Assembly (NCBI GenBank): GCA_038502055.1
Contig: JAXRKN010000045.1
Span: 7,925,501-7,989,500, forward strand
From: Tanytarsus gracilentus
Lineage: Eukaryota > Arthropoda > Insecta > Diptera > Chironomidae
Length of the DNA: 64,000 nt
Direction of reading: 5' to 3'
The notes beneath the pieces were generated by a model. It ran no database searches. It had not been told where the DNA came from and worked only from the letters and a program-made list of their open reading frames with translations. Numbering within the stretch: the stretch's first letter is position 1; each line of letters starts with the position of its first letter. This document shows, piece after piece, positions 51,127 through 62,873 of the stretch. The translations under genes and the position numbers were made by a program.

Positions 51127-54100
51127 GATGTATTAAATCCTATAAAATACGAATATCGCCGGTCAGTCGGACCAGCATGTCCATTAACGTTATTAAATTA
51201 AATTTTTTGCTGCTTCGCCTCGATATTCGACTGATTGATTTCCTCCCGCTACAACACATTAATCTATAATGTACTGAAGCGTAGAATTATCATTTTCTAT
51301 CTTATTCTTTATTCCTCATTCAAACTCATCCATCACATTCGGCTATATATTTTTTTTTAATTTTCAAAATGGATGTTTTACTCTTGTTTGCTGTTCATTT
51401 TTTTTGCCTTCACACAACATATCTCTTCATTTTCGAATATTGAAATTCGATACTTTTTTGTCGGCACTCATCATCGTAATGCATGTGAGCGAGAAAAAAA
51501 ATCATCAAAGCCATTTTAGAAAAATTCTGAGTTTAAATTACTTTTAATGTGTGTGAGAATTTAATAAATTCTGAATGTGAAGATAGTTGAAAATTTCCAT
51601 CAAAGGGTGGACACTAAATTGAATCACAAATTTAGATTTTTTGTAAAGACGGAATTGATTCGAAAAAATATAAAATAATAAAAATTTAGAAAATAAAACA
51701 TTCAGTGTCCATCCCTTGAAATATATGTAATTCAAGGCCTAGACACTAAATTTTAACATTTAGATTTTTTGTTATGCGTAATTACGACAAACTTGAATTA
51801 AAAAAATTTACAAACTCAAAAATTTAATTTAAAATTTTAATCCAAGGCATAGACACTAAATTTTAATAAGTGCATTTTAAATGTGCACTTAACACTTTTC
51901 AAAGGGAAGAGAGAGACATTGTCAAGGTATTAAGTTTCACTTCATATTCATTCATTGCGAGAGAATGAGGGAAGAAAAAACTTACTAAGTGAAGTCAAGA
52001 GAGTCGCACAATTTATTTTGCATTCAAGCGGAGATTTTTTTCTGAATAATGGTCGTATGTGAAGTTAATTTATAAACTAAAAGATATTTGGTTACTGAAA
52101 TACTGAACGAGGAGGAAAAATGCATGATGGAGAATAATTTTTGGATTAAATTTCATGATTGATCTGAACGGTGATTCCTCGAGTGCTCTTGACGAAAGAA
52201 TTTTCATGAATTGGCAAATATTTTCTCCGAAAAAAAAGAAGAAAAAGTTTTGCGGTCATTTTTAACCTGTCATCATTCGAGAGCATCCTTTTCAAGTGTG
52301 TGCATTTGCTGTGTGACTTCTTCGTGTGAGGTCCAATTTACGTAGACCAAAAAATCATCGTTTTATTACACTTCTCTCTGGTTGTTTATTCAACTTATTC
52401 ATAGTTTCATTTATGACAACAAACGGAGAGAAAAAGGATACGCACGTAGGAATACACTTTTGGACCTTCTTCTTCATCCCTCAGCTCTTTTTTGAAGGTG
52501 TTTTGTTTGCCCTTCTTTTTTTTACTCGAGCAGCGCTTCAACAACAGAGAGAAAGAAATTTCCTTCAATCATCGCATACCTTTTAAGATGCCCTTCATAA
52601 TTGCATTAGCACGGCGTCATCATCATCCATGATCGTCCAAGATGTAAATCATTATTGTTGTTTTTCCACTCTCTTTTTTTAAGGGATACCAAAGTATCCG
52701 TTTTTGTTTGCTTATGCACAAAGGCTCGAAAAATCTTTGCTGCACGAAGAAAAATCTAATCATTATTTCAATAATCGAAATGTAAACAAAAACACGTGAA
52801 AAAGATTTTTCTTACGTGATGATTTAATTTTTTGTTAAAATTCTTCATGTTGGAGGTCTTCTGAGGGTTGATTGAGTGTTTGTTGTTTTATTGAAAGGTT
52901 AAAAAAAATCCATCATGTTTTGATGACTTTGGTATACAATAATTAAATTATTGAAAAAAGATTTTTAGATAAAAATCATCAAAAAATGACGTTTAACCAA
53001 AAATAATAAATATTTCATAAAAAAATTCACTTGTTTGAATCACAATTCACAAATCAACCAGCTCGACCCATCAAACGTCAGATTTAAAGTTTTCTCAGCC
53101 ACCTGTTATCATTTTTTTTGATCCTTGCCCGCAAAATAATTTTTATTGTCATGATTAATTTTTTTCATTTCACTCACTTGAATGACAAGCGCTTGAGGAT
53201 TAAGTGCAATTTCCTTTCTCGACATATTTTTCATATTTTTAAGAGCCTGTGAGCACCCACGGGCAGAGATTTTCTTCGATAATACAAAAAATCCTTTCTT
53301 TTGTTTATTAAAAAACATCCGTACATGAATTTTTCAATGAAGCATGCATCAATAACATGTTTTCATAAACATTAAATGGTTTCTCGTTGTTGCTTTAAGT
53401 GCTTATTAAATGTAACACGCTCGTACAATGAAAACAATTGCATAATGCACGAGAGAAAAACTCATTTTGCATGGGTGGAAGTAATTTATTTTTTCAAGTG
53501 CTGGATTTTGCATCAATTGAACATCGTTCTTTGTTCATGTTGCAGGGCGGCGTGTATGCGCGTGCTGTATTGAAATTTTTAATAAGAAACTCGCTAAGTA
53601 TCAACAAATTGATATGTCAAAAAATATTTTGTGAAGGGTGGAAGTTTTTTTTATTGAATTATCTCAAAACCACCAACTACCAAAAAAAAACTATTATTTC
53701 CATTCACTTTATTGTGTAACCGTTTTAATACGGACAATGAGGCAATAAAAAAGGGATGAAATGCATGTTTGAGTGAGAGGGGTGGAACAATTTGATGAAC
53801 GAGGGGTAATGACGAGTGCACAATAAATTTTTTATGAACAAAATTGCATCTGAACTTACCTGACCGCGTTTAAAAATGCATTTTCTCACTAATTTTTTTG
53901 TCATAACCAAAAATTCTCTCAGTCTTTCAGTCACGTGCGTTAAATAATTCATCATTTAATTTATTTTTTTAAATGGAGCGTGAAAGGGGTGGGCGAGGGT
54001 TAATTTTAATTGAAAAATAATAAATGATGAAAATTTTTGTTATTTTATGAGTTTTCACATCAGTTAATGAATATTTGTTTAGTGAAATTTTTTACACCCT

Positions 54101-54430
54101 TAAAAAAATTGGATGTCAGAGAGTGAAAGAAAAACTCATCGTTCATATTCCGTTAGACATTCAATCTCCTAAAAAATCGTCCTTGCTTTGTCTTCAATGC
54201 ATGAGGGGGTTTTCAAAAAGTTACGTTAAACTTTTTAAGATGATTTTTTTAATTTTTTAAAAGAATTTTAGTTTCGTGTTCATAAGATATTTTTGTAAGT
54301 TTTGCTCAAACATTATTATCAATCTTGTAAATTTTATAAAATTTAACTCAACCGTATTATGAATTTTTCAAGTAAAACTAATGCTTGGTTAGAATTTGTT
54401 AAGTTTTTTCATTTTTTTTCCTAATTCATA
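49860..54430. other. Long intergenic region, no gene recognised
   Basis: AT-rich DNA. The only clear structure is a (CT)n microsatellite at 51081-51123. Frames such as 52326-52586 (+, 86 codons) and 53438-53719 (+) have no recognisable domain and sit at chance length. Confidence 0.5.
51081..51123. repeat. (CT)n microsatellite
   Basis: About 21 perfect CT units, the longest dinucleotide tract in the window. Confidence 0.95.
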
Positions 54431-54440
54431 AATTATATTT

Positions 54441-54710
54441 AGGGTCCTTAATTCCCGGTGAATCGATTTCGGTGATCACCGGTGAATACATTGCCGTCAC
54501 CGGTGATCCCGGTCACCGGTGCGACTTTTCACCAACATTTCTGAAGGAAAAAACGCTTTTTCGGCCATTTTGGAAATTGTTATGGACAAATTTTTAGATA
54601 TTTTTTTTTTCCATATAAATAAAAAAAATATAATTAACCTAAAAAATTATTTTTTCTTATAATTTTAAAAAATTTTCCCCCGTCCCGTCCGGTTTCCCGT
54701 GAGGATCCCT
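54441..54710. mobile_element. 270-bp non-autonomous DNA element with 10-bp target duplication
   Basis: AATTATATTT at 54431-54440 and again at 54711-54720 exactly flanks a segment beginning AGGGTCC and ending GGATCCCT (imperfect inverted ends). The left end is rich in TCACCGGTGA-type palindromes, strikingly GC-rich against the background. The middle is AT-rich. No coding capacity. Confidence 0.8.
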
Positions 54711-54720
54711 AATTATATTT

Positions 54721-57700
54721 TATAAAATTTTACAGCAAAAAATTTAAATGAAAGAACATTTTTCTTTATGTGACAAAACTTACGAAAATCTCCCTATAAT
54801 AATTTTTTTATTATTGATGGCAAATGTCAAATGGATGAGGCTCAATTTTTTTAACCTCACCACAACGGCCAGCATACAAACGTACAACGACAATGACGAG
54901 GAGATATGCCATTAATGTCGAAACATGTCGTTCATCATACGTCGAAAGTTTAATAAACATCAATCACGCAAAGTGCACACTGCCTATGCTGCTGAAGTGG
55001 AGTAGATAAAGCGTCGTCCTTTTTTAGGACGCGAGTGGAAAAAATTTAAAGATACTTGACATGACGCGTGGCATTGTATGGTAACACACATCACGATATA
55101 ATTAAAATCACATCACGATGAAAAAATATTAATTATAGTCTCACGTGCATTTCCAAACCTCTCCTTTTTTATCTATTGCACGATGTGCATGTGAAAATCC
55201 GATCAGAAGTAGATAGGACACACTTCTAATCGCAGATCATTACGATAATGTTGAATAATTTCAAGAGAAATTCCACTCGAGATTGCGGTCGATATTATGG
55301 ATGACGCGTGCGAAAAAGAAGTTTAACAAAATTAAATTTTTAATGCGATTTTTAGAATGATGTGAGAAATTAATTTTTACAAAATAAAAATAAAAAAATT
55401 ATTTAAAGATTTATAAAAATTAAATCATCTAAACTTTCAATAAAAAAGATTTCATGTTAAATTTTTAAATAACATCACAATGAAGTTCATTTATTATCCT
55501 CTCAGCAACAAAAGGAAATGAAACCGCACATAAACCATTCACAATATACCGAAAAGGTCCCTTATTCCTTACAGAAACCGTAAAGTGCCTTGATAATCTC
55601 CTTTTAGTCTCGAAAATGGTGTTTAATTCCTCGAGATATTGCACATTCTCACATTTCATGAGCAGGAAAGCCACAGGAAAATGGAAAATTGCTTTTTTCC
55701 ACCCTCGGTATGTCTTCAAAGGGAAAAGACAAGAGTTTAGTCTGTGTTTATTAATAAATGTTTAGGATTTAAGTGGAAATTTATAGGGAGAGTTGATAAA
55801 GGCTTGTGAATTAGCATTGTAATGTTGTTGCTGCATTGTTACCCTCTCATGGTCTCTCTCTCTTATGGGTGAGGAGATAAGAGAGCGATTTCCATAAATT
55901 CCCTTTTATTGCAGCACTGCTGAGTGTACAGAAAATAAATTGTTGTAAAATGCTCCGATTATTTTCAACCGGAAATTTTCTTTTAACGAATTTGTGTTAG
56001 ATTTTGGGTTTTATGCTAATGATGGTGAGCGTTATGAATGAGATGCATGCAAAGTCTTTTTTACCTCCTCCGCAGCATTCAAGAGATGCACCTGCATCTA
56101 CTAATAAACCCATAAAAAAGAGGTTCCATTCATCTTCACAGCATTCTCATTCTTTCATTATTGCCTCGACTTTTTTATGGTTCTTTTTTTACAAGTGTCT
56201 GAGAGTGGCTAAAAGCCCTCAACTCACCAGCTATAATAAAAATTTCTTTAAATAAAAAACGCACGCACGAAATTTTTCATTTTAAACTGCCAAAAAAGGT
56301 GACTAAGTGATGATGTGATCACCTGTGTGGTCTCTTTGTGAAGATGATGAATGAATGAATTTCATACCGCGGATATCATTCATCTACTTGACTCTTACTT
56401 TTGATGATGCCACTTGAATATTTTTTGAAATTTATATTTAAATTGGAGCCTTTTAGATTAATTTAAGACTTGATTGATTTGAGTTGATTTTGAGTGTGTC
56501 GAAATTATTTCTTTTAAATTTTAACGGTTTTGAATTATTTGAAAAATTAAATTAAATTCTAAAATCTTTCAAAAATTAAAATTCAATAAAAAGCTTTATT
56601 TATTTAAAATATTATCAACCACGCCACGTGCTACCAGACTCATCATGACTTCATCAAATTTTATCGATTGATTTTCAACAAATTTTCTTCAAAAGTGCCA
56701 CTTGACGATATTTTTGTTTTATGCCACAGCATCACCAAGGGAGAATATACAAAAAATAATAAAAGTAAAAATTACTTCACGGCTGTCAACTTCAGTTCTA
56801 CTTTTATATATTTTTTCGCCTTTTGTTTTTATTATTTTGAAATAAACGAGTGAACGAGGAGGAACAAGAGTCATTCAGCATATGGGAGGAAATTGAGTGA
56901 TGAATCTCACTTTTTTTATTTTTAAAAGAGTAGTAAAAGTCAGGAGTAGCTCTTGTGGATCACGAATTGGATTAGTTTGAAAAATTTGTCACACTTTTTG
57001 GGGTTTTAAGAAAATGAATTGATTTTTTAAGTAATTTTTATTAATTCCTTGTTTTGTAAATATAAAAATTAAATTTATATAACATAATTTTTTAATCAAT
57101 CCTGTAAGAATTTTTGATGATCATCTTCAACATATTTTTTACTCGCATCAAAATCAAGCTAAAAAAATTATTTTTTAAGCAAACAAAAAAAAAATACTGA
57201 AGAAGCTTCAAAAATCATTAAATTGCTCTATCGACCTCTCTTAAACATGCAACAACTTTTTTTGTTCGATGTAAAAAAGTGGCTACAACAACACTCTCAA
57301 TATTTAGCATACCTGTTATAAGGTGGGAGCAAAAAAAATTTGTTTTCCTTTCCAATCGGCTACTGTACGCCGCTCAACGCGCCCCGAAGTATGTATTTAG
57401 AGTAAATATTGTAATTGGTCTCATTCAGTTAGAGGAGGAGGTTGGAGGAAAAAAATTGTAGATACAATCCACGCGGCATGTCATCATCAAGAGAGTGAGA
57501 GAATCAACATACTCTAGCTACCGCCATGAGCTCTGCAAATATTTTAATTTTCTTCTTCAAGTTAATAATTAATTGGCGATTTGCAGGTGAAGACGATTGC
57601 TTCATAGATTTATGTTAATTTTCTCATCTGGTCTGACGGACGGATGTGTCTGGTGTTGGATAAACAAAGCATCTCTTCCTGTCTCATCTTTTCTTCTTCT

Positions 57701-58024
57701 TTCTTTTGCATAAGAATGAGCAACGAAAGAAAGCACAAAACATAACAAAAATAGGCTTACAATTATTTTGAGGTGAATATGGTAATTGAGGCATTAAAAT
57801 CTACCTCATTCATTCTAACAAGTTCCGGACTCATCTCTCTTTCTTCTTTTTATTTTCGTCAATCATGTGGAACTTGAAAAATTGTCAAAATAATTTATTT
57901 TTCTTCAACGTTTTAAATGAGCACAGGCAATTACAAAGAATGTAGTTTAATTTTTGAAAATTACATAAATTTTTTGTAATGTAATTCTTATTCGTTTCAA
58001 TGTAATTTATAAAAAAAATAAATA
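54721..58024. other. Intergenic, no gene recognised
   Basis: AT-rich with short frames only. A minus frame at 55465-55719 (84 codons) is the most protein-like in composition but matches no family I know. Confidence 0.45.
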
Positions 58025-58026
58025 TA

Positions 58027-59827
58027 GGGAGAATGTTTTAATAAATGGACGTTTTTCAAAATAAAAAGTTTAAGCAGTTGGAGCACTGCTTTTCCCTTCT
58101 CAAAAAAATAATCTTAAACTTTATTTTATTGCTGGGCTTCTTCATCTTTCATTTGAGACTATTTTTATAATTATGCGCCAACTCTTTCATACTTAAAATG
58201 ATTCAAACGTGATTTTCCTATAGATGGACGCGTTGTTTTAATAAATGGATGATTTTGCTTCTATAAATGGACGTTTTTTATTAATTGAATTAAAAATTAA
58301 AAACAGTATCAAACCACATTTAAATATTTATATGTGACTTTTAAATCATCAATAAGGTATTTTTAAAACTTTTTTAGTAAATTGGATGCCTTGCAGTGCT
58401 CATATTAGAGGAACGAATGACCACATGATGGTTAAATTTTTAATTTTTTTTAAATTAGATTAAAAATGAGTCATGTGTTGTCAACTGAGAGCCTAACCAA
58501 TTACATGAGCATATTTAATTTGTATCCCATCCATCGACCAGTGGTATGGCTTGTGCTGAACTTCGTGAATTTATGCATTTATGTGTCTTAGACCATCGCG
58601 ATATTCACTTCGCTTTGTTTTTTGGTTAAAAAATCAGATATTCAACGAAAGTCTTAGTTCTTTTCAATAACTTGTTCTGTGAATTTTTCAGTCTATGAGT
58701 TAGCATCTGACCATTGACAGCCTCGCGAGGCCTCGAAAGTTTTTCACACAAATTTTATTTTCTGACTTCATGTCCCTCACTGTACTCGAGATTGCACTAA
58801 AAATTGCTTGATCCCAGTATTTGTCAAGCTATCATGATAAATTTCAAAAAGAAACAAAAAATCAGAGCTGGAAATGAGATCCAGCGGAACTAAAATCTAG
58901 TGTTGGAAGTGAGATCCATAAAACGAGATTAATGAGATATGAACTAAAATCAGGAATTAAATCTATCCTGTTATTTAAGATCAAGGATGGTTGAAATTCA
59001 GACCTGGAAGTAAGATCCAGTGGAACTAAAATCCAATTTTGGAAGTAACTCTTAAAGTGCTTAAATATAAAGTTGCTAGCCTATTAAAACAGACCTGAAG
59101 TTAAAAACTGGAAGAAACATCCAGCGGAACTAAAATCCAGTGCTGGAAGTAAAATTTGGAGGTAAAAAACATAAGTGTTGGAATCAAGATCAAAAATTGA
59201 TGGTATTTAAAATAAGTTGTCAGTATTGGCAGTGCTTCCACATTCATATCCACTTCCATTCAAATTTTTTTATCATCTCAATAGCACCGTGCAAGGTTTT
59301 TCATCATCAGCCATAAGTTTCTTACTTTACTTTTATTCGGTTAATGCTGAATTACTCATTCATGAGCATCAATTTCATATTTTTTTCGCAAATAAATTGC
59401 GCAAAAACAAAAGATTACTTTTTTAAAAAATCATCCATTTATTAAAGCAAAATCATCCATCTATAGAAACATCACAAAAATGGTTGTTGCGAGTCTCCCT
59501 TTAAGAGTTATGAAAAAATTTTAACAGAATTTGAAAGATTAGAAACAATATGTATTAAAAAATATTAATTTTGAATTTTAGTCATTTACTTTCCTCATAA
59601 AAAAGCACCTCAAAAGTCAAAATAAATTTGTATGGAGAAACTTAATTGTGTCTTCTAAGGATTGGTTGGTCAAATTTTTTTAAAAATGGTATGAGGAAAG
59701 ATGGCTTGAGTTCTTATCATTCAGAAAAATATATAATGTTGGGGTGTTGGAGGCGAAAAAAAGGCTTTTTGATCACATATAAAAGTCATCCATTTATAAA
59801 AACGTCCATTTATTAAAACATTCTCCC
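58027..59827. mobile_element. 1.8-kb TIR element, non-autonomous, TA target duplication
   Basis: A perfect 30-bp terminal inverted repeat beginning GGGAGAATGTTTTAATAAAT (58027-58056 and 59798-59827), flanked by TA on both sides. An inner pair of related inverted segments (about 58218-58275 and 59425-59475) repeats ATAAATGGAYG motifs. No transposase frame. The TA duplication suggests Tc1/mariner-type mobilisation, but the terminus is not diagnostic. The interior carries the diverged 35-bp minisatellite also found at 15.9 kb. Confidence 0.8.
58868..59160. repeat. Diverged CTGGAAGTGAGATCCAG minisatellite
   Basis: Units with CTGGAAGTRAGATCCAGYGGAA followed by CTAAAATCCAGTG-like halves, interrupted by unrelated AT-rich spacers. 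Same unit as 15934-16055 but older. Confidence 0.75.
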
Positions 59828-59934
59828 TATTGAATTTTATAAAATTTTGGATGACCAATTGACCGTAGACATAATTTATTATCCTAATTTTTCAGCCGGT
59901 TTAAAAAATTCAAGGGAAATTTTTTTTGCAATAT

Positions 59935-59940
59935 TTTATT
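59935..59940 (-). terminator. Poly(A) signal of the ORF1-like gene
   Basis: AATAAA on the minus strand, followed after seven bases by eight genomic A residues (59927-59920). Confidence 0.4.
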
Positions 59941-59990
59941 AATCGGAAAAAGTCCAGAAAAAGTACAAAATAAAGTCTATAAAAATTATT

Positions 59991-60611
59991 TTAGATAATA
60001 TTTGATGTGCTAGAAAATTTTTTCATGTGTTCCACTGACTGCGCCTCCACAACTCGATCGTTTTTATTTGTCGCAGATCTCATTAGAATTTTTCCATCAA
60101 GTTCCCAAATTTTCAGCACTTTTGACATATCATTTTGTAGTTTTAACATTTCTTCGTTAAGTTTTGTGAGTTTGTTGGTGAAAAATATTTGTTTGCCTCG
60201 AAAGTTGTTGTGATACATTGCAATTTCAGAAAACAAGTCGTCGATGGTTAAGGTGATGGATTTTCCATATTTGTCAGTTGAAATCTCTTTAATTCGATTC
60301 ATGAATTTTTTTTTGTCAGCGAAATCTTTAAAACTCATGTGAACATTGCAAAGCGAACTTTTTCCTTCGAATCGAATAAAATTGAAAGAATTTAGATTGA
60401 AATTAAATCCGAGACTGCAATTTAACTCATCGATAATTTCATCCGGTTTGTTAATATAAATCGCAGGAATTCCATGACCCATCACATCACATTTTAATAA
60501 TTCTTGTTCGAGCTGATTCTTAAGAATTTGAATTTCCTCCGATTGTAATTTCACTTCTGCTGTCAACTCTTCAAGTTTTAATATCGAAAAAATATTATTT
60601 TCAGTGAACAT
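59991..60611 (-). CDS. Intact single-exon ORF with LINE ORF1/FP25K-like C-terminal domain
   Basis: 206 residues: a short coiled coil (residues about 10-40, LEELTAEVKLQSEEIQILKN), a GIPAIYINKPDEIIDELNCS segment, and a C-terminal block KQIFFTNKLTKLNEEMLKL, VLKIWELDGKILMR. This order resembles the DNA/RNA-binding C-terminal domain shared by insect non-LTR retrotransposon ORF1-type proteins and baculovirus FP25K. It is uninterrupted, unlike the reverse-transcriptase fragment at 63.5 kb. A TATAAAA box lies 97 nt upstream and an AATAAA about 50 nt after the stop, followed by A8. It could be a recent retrotransposon fragment, a retrocopy, or a domesticated host gene; sequence alone cannot decide. 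Confidence 0.6.
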   Translation of the reverse strand: MFTENNIFSILKLEELTAEVKLQSEEIQILKNQLEQELLKCDVMGHGIPAIYINKPDEIIDELNCSLGFNFNLNSFNFIRFEGKSSLCNVHMSFKDFADKKKFMNRIKEISTDKYGKSITLTIDDLFSEIAMYHNNFRGKQIFFTNKLTKLNEEMLKLQNDMSKVLKIWELDGKILMRSATNKNDRVVEAQSVEHMKKFSSTSNII

Positions 60612-60707
60612 GTTGTAATTAAGCTTGATTTTTTTAAAAATGTTATCAAGAAGTTTCTGTCTGAAGTTTCAAGCAACGACTGTAGATTTATCAAGATAGT
60701 TTTACCA

Positions 60708-60714
60708 TTTTATA
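60708..60714 (-). promoter_or_regulatory. TATA box upstream of the ORF1-like gene
   Basis: TATAAAA on the minus strand in CTATAAAATGG, about 97 nt before the ATG. An initiator-like ACAGTCG lies roughly 25-30 nt downstream. AT-rich background makes chance occurrence possible. Confidence 0.3.
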
Positions 60715-60752
60715 GTTTTTAGATCGATTTCAAAAACACGAAGTTTTTTGTG

Positions 60753-60774
60753 ATTAGAATTTTTTATCCTAGAG
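60753..60774. repeat. Target-site duplication, left
   Basis: 22-bp sequence ATTAGAA...CTAGAG repeated exactly at 62078-62099, bracketing a 1.3-kb insertion. Confidence 0.9.
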
Positions 60775-62077
60775 GAGTTGTTTTCCCCTTGAGGGTAAAC
60801 ATTAAAATTTAGTAATTAATTAATTTTTTAGTGTTCTAATCAGTGTTAAGTGTTAAATTTAATCTCATCGTGTAGTTAAAAGTTCTGTTCATCGACGGTT
60901 CATCGAGTTTCTCCATTTAAATCAGGTAAATAAGAAAAATAAGTGAAAGAAAATCTTGAATTTTTTTTTATTATTTTATTTTAATGGTTTTATGATAAAA
61001 TACTCACTCATTCTTGCTTAAAAGTGGTTAGTCAATCGCTTTAATATTATTGTTTCACATTGAAACGGTATACACGAAAACTTTAAAAAATGTTTGTTTT
61101 GATTCAACTGGATCTTGTCTGGATTTCTATAAAATAGTTCATAACCTCATAAATTCTACATTTCTCAAACTTTAGTATTCATGCGTTCGATTTTTCTCAC
61201 TTTTTTATCTCGAGATCTGAATTTTTCATTTACATTCGTCCGAAGAAATTATTTAAAATTAAATTAGATCAAATTCTCTGTATAGTTTTTATTTTTTTAC
61301 TTTTTTTTATTATATTTTTTTTTCATTAACTTCAAATATTCTCGGTAAATTATTCTTCACATTGAAGTAAATTATTTTTTTTTTCGTTGGTATCCAAAAA
61401 ACAACTGTTATTTAGTGACCAGTTGAGGAAGGAAGTAGGAAGTACTTACGGACAAACCTTAATGACTGTACTACCATGCTAATCAACTAGATTAAATGGA
61501 GGAAGGTATATAAACAAACTTTTTACAATTGGTTTGACTTAATACTTTTAAATTTATGTTTTTGTTTGTTGTTTTGTTTGGGGTGGGCCAGTTCCTAACA
61601 GCTTGTCAGGGTGAGGAAGGTTGTGTGGCGGTACTTTTTCAATGCCGTCGAAACCATTGTTTTTTATTTTTCAACTGCAATGTAAGATTAGTTGAGGTGT
61701 GTTAGTTGGAAACACAATGAGCGACTACAAGACTGTGTCAGTGCTATTTTTCCGTTATGGGTAACAACGTCCGGATCGTGTTATTGCCGGAGTCATACGT
61801 TTTATTTATAACTACGAAGAGGGTTTTCGATCGTCATTCACGTCTTTTAAGATATGATTTGCAGCTCCCGAGGTGGGCGATTCCCGCGGGGACGCTGCTG
61901 TTGAGGGGGAAAAAAGGGGTATTTTACCTATTCTTAAGAGAAATCTTAAGAGTTCTGCATGATTACGTTTTTATCCTTAGCCTAAGCTTCGAGCTATGGA
62001 AAAGGAAATTAAAACGGGCGCGTCCTCCTGGTAACTCCAGCGTGCTACCTCTTTGTCATCTATCTATCTATCTATCT
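60775..62077 (+). mobile_element. Non-LTR retrotransposon insertion (5'-truncated or short non-autonomous) with TATC tail
   Basis: Flanked by 22-bp direct duplications and ending in about six (TATC) units, the hallmark of target-primed insertion by a LINE. No reverse-transcriptase frame remains, so it is 5'-truncated or a SINE/non-autonomous derivative. The 3' half (61560-62040) is clearly more GC-rich than its surroundings, with blocks such as CCCGAGGTGGGCGATTCCCG. The open frame 61757-62104 (+) is element sequence and runs into the tail; I do not treat it as a gene. Perfect duplications indicate a recent event. Confidence 0.85.
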
Positions 62078-62099
62078 ATTAGAATTTTTTATCCTAGAG
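62078..62099. repeat. Target-site duplication, right
   Basis: Exact copy of 60753-60774, directly after the (TATC)n tail. Confidence 0.9.
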
Positions 62100-62283
62100 A
62101 TTAAATTTTCGAGTGATAAAATTTTTACTGTCTGTCGTCTACATGCAAGCGTTAAATTGAGTGATTTTCAAGCGTGCGTCAGCGACTGAAGTCTTTTTTT
62201 AATTAAGTTAATAAGAAAATATAAATCAAATTCTAATTAATGATGGAAATAAATCGTGTTAGAAAATTTAGGTTTGAATCCTA

Positions 62284-62873
62284 AAACAAGATGGGTCTGC
62301 AAACGGCGTTGCCATTTCCAATAGCTCCGCATAGATTAGTACCCTACTCCGTTGCAATGAGCATTAGTGGCACTCTTGGTTAATCTTGAAGGACATTCTT
62401 CAAAAATCATCAATGTAAATCGATTCCTGATGCAATGACGAGTTCAACGACATACATGAAGCGAGGTGGTGGGTAAAAATTGTTTTCGAAATATTCTGAG
62501 TGGTCTGTGGGCATTCCTTAAAATGCATCTTTGGAATTGGGGAGTATAAAATTTTATGAAAATTTTTGCTGGGAGGCCATGGGGGTGGCCTCAATAATCT
62601 TCTTGACTGAGCCAAACCCGTTGAAACGCCAATCCGGTTTGGTTGCGTCTAAGATCGTGGAAAGTAAGAAAGGGAAAGTGAGAAAGTGAGAAAGTAGTGC
62701 TTAAATGGCTCTCCCTCGTGGTCACCGATTTAAATCTGTTTTCGCAGTTTGTAGGGTTTGGCTGGCCTATCATTTGAGTTATGTTTTGATATTGCACAAT
62801 GTAATGTCTTGGCACTAGGGGCCAAAAACTGGTTTTGGAGAAATCCAAAATTAATATATAGCGGAGCTATAAT
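62284..62873 (+). mobile_element. Copy 3 of the repeat-bearing transposon, shortened
   Basis: Same ends as 19974-21047 (GGGTCTGCAAACGGCG...ATAGCTCCGC and AGCGGAGCTATAAT) but only about one 120-bp unit (about 62341-62460). The last 90 bp match copy 2 exactly, whereas the preceding 200 bp differ by many 1-4 base deletions (for example CGCCAG to CGCAG, GATCAACC to GTCACC). The central linker differs, so this is partly a distinct subfamily. Confidence 0.75.

Noticed and set aside
55465..55719. 84-codon minus frame with protein-like composition
   Set aside because: No recognisable motif, splice context or neighbouring exon to support it.
61757..62104. 115-codon + strand frame, arginine-rich
   Set aside because: Lies in the 3' part of the non-LTR insertion and runs through its TATC tail into the target duplication; not a host gene.
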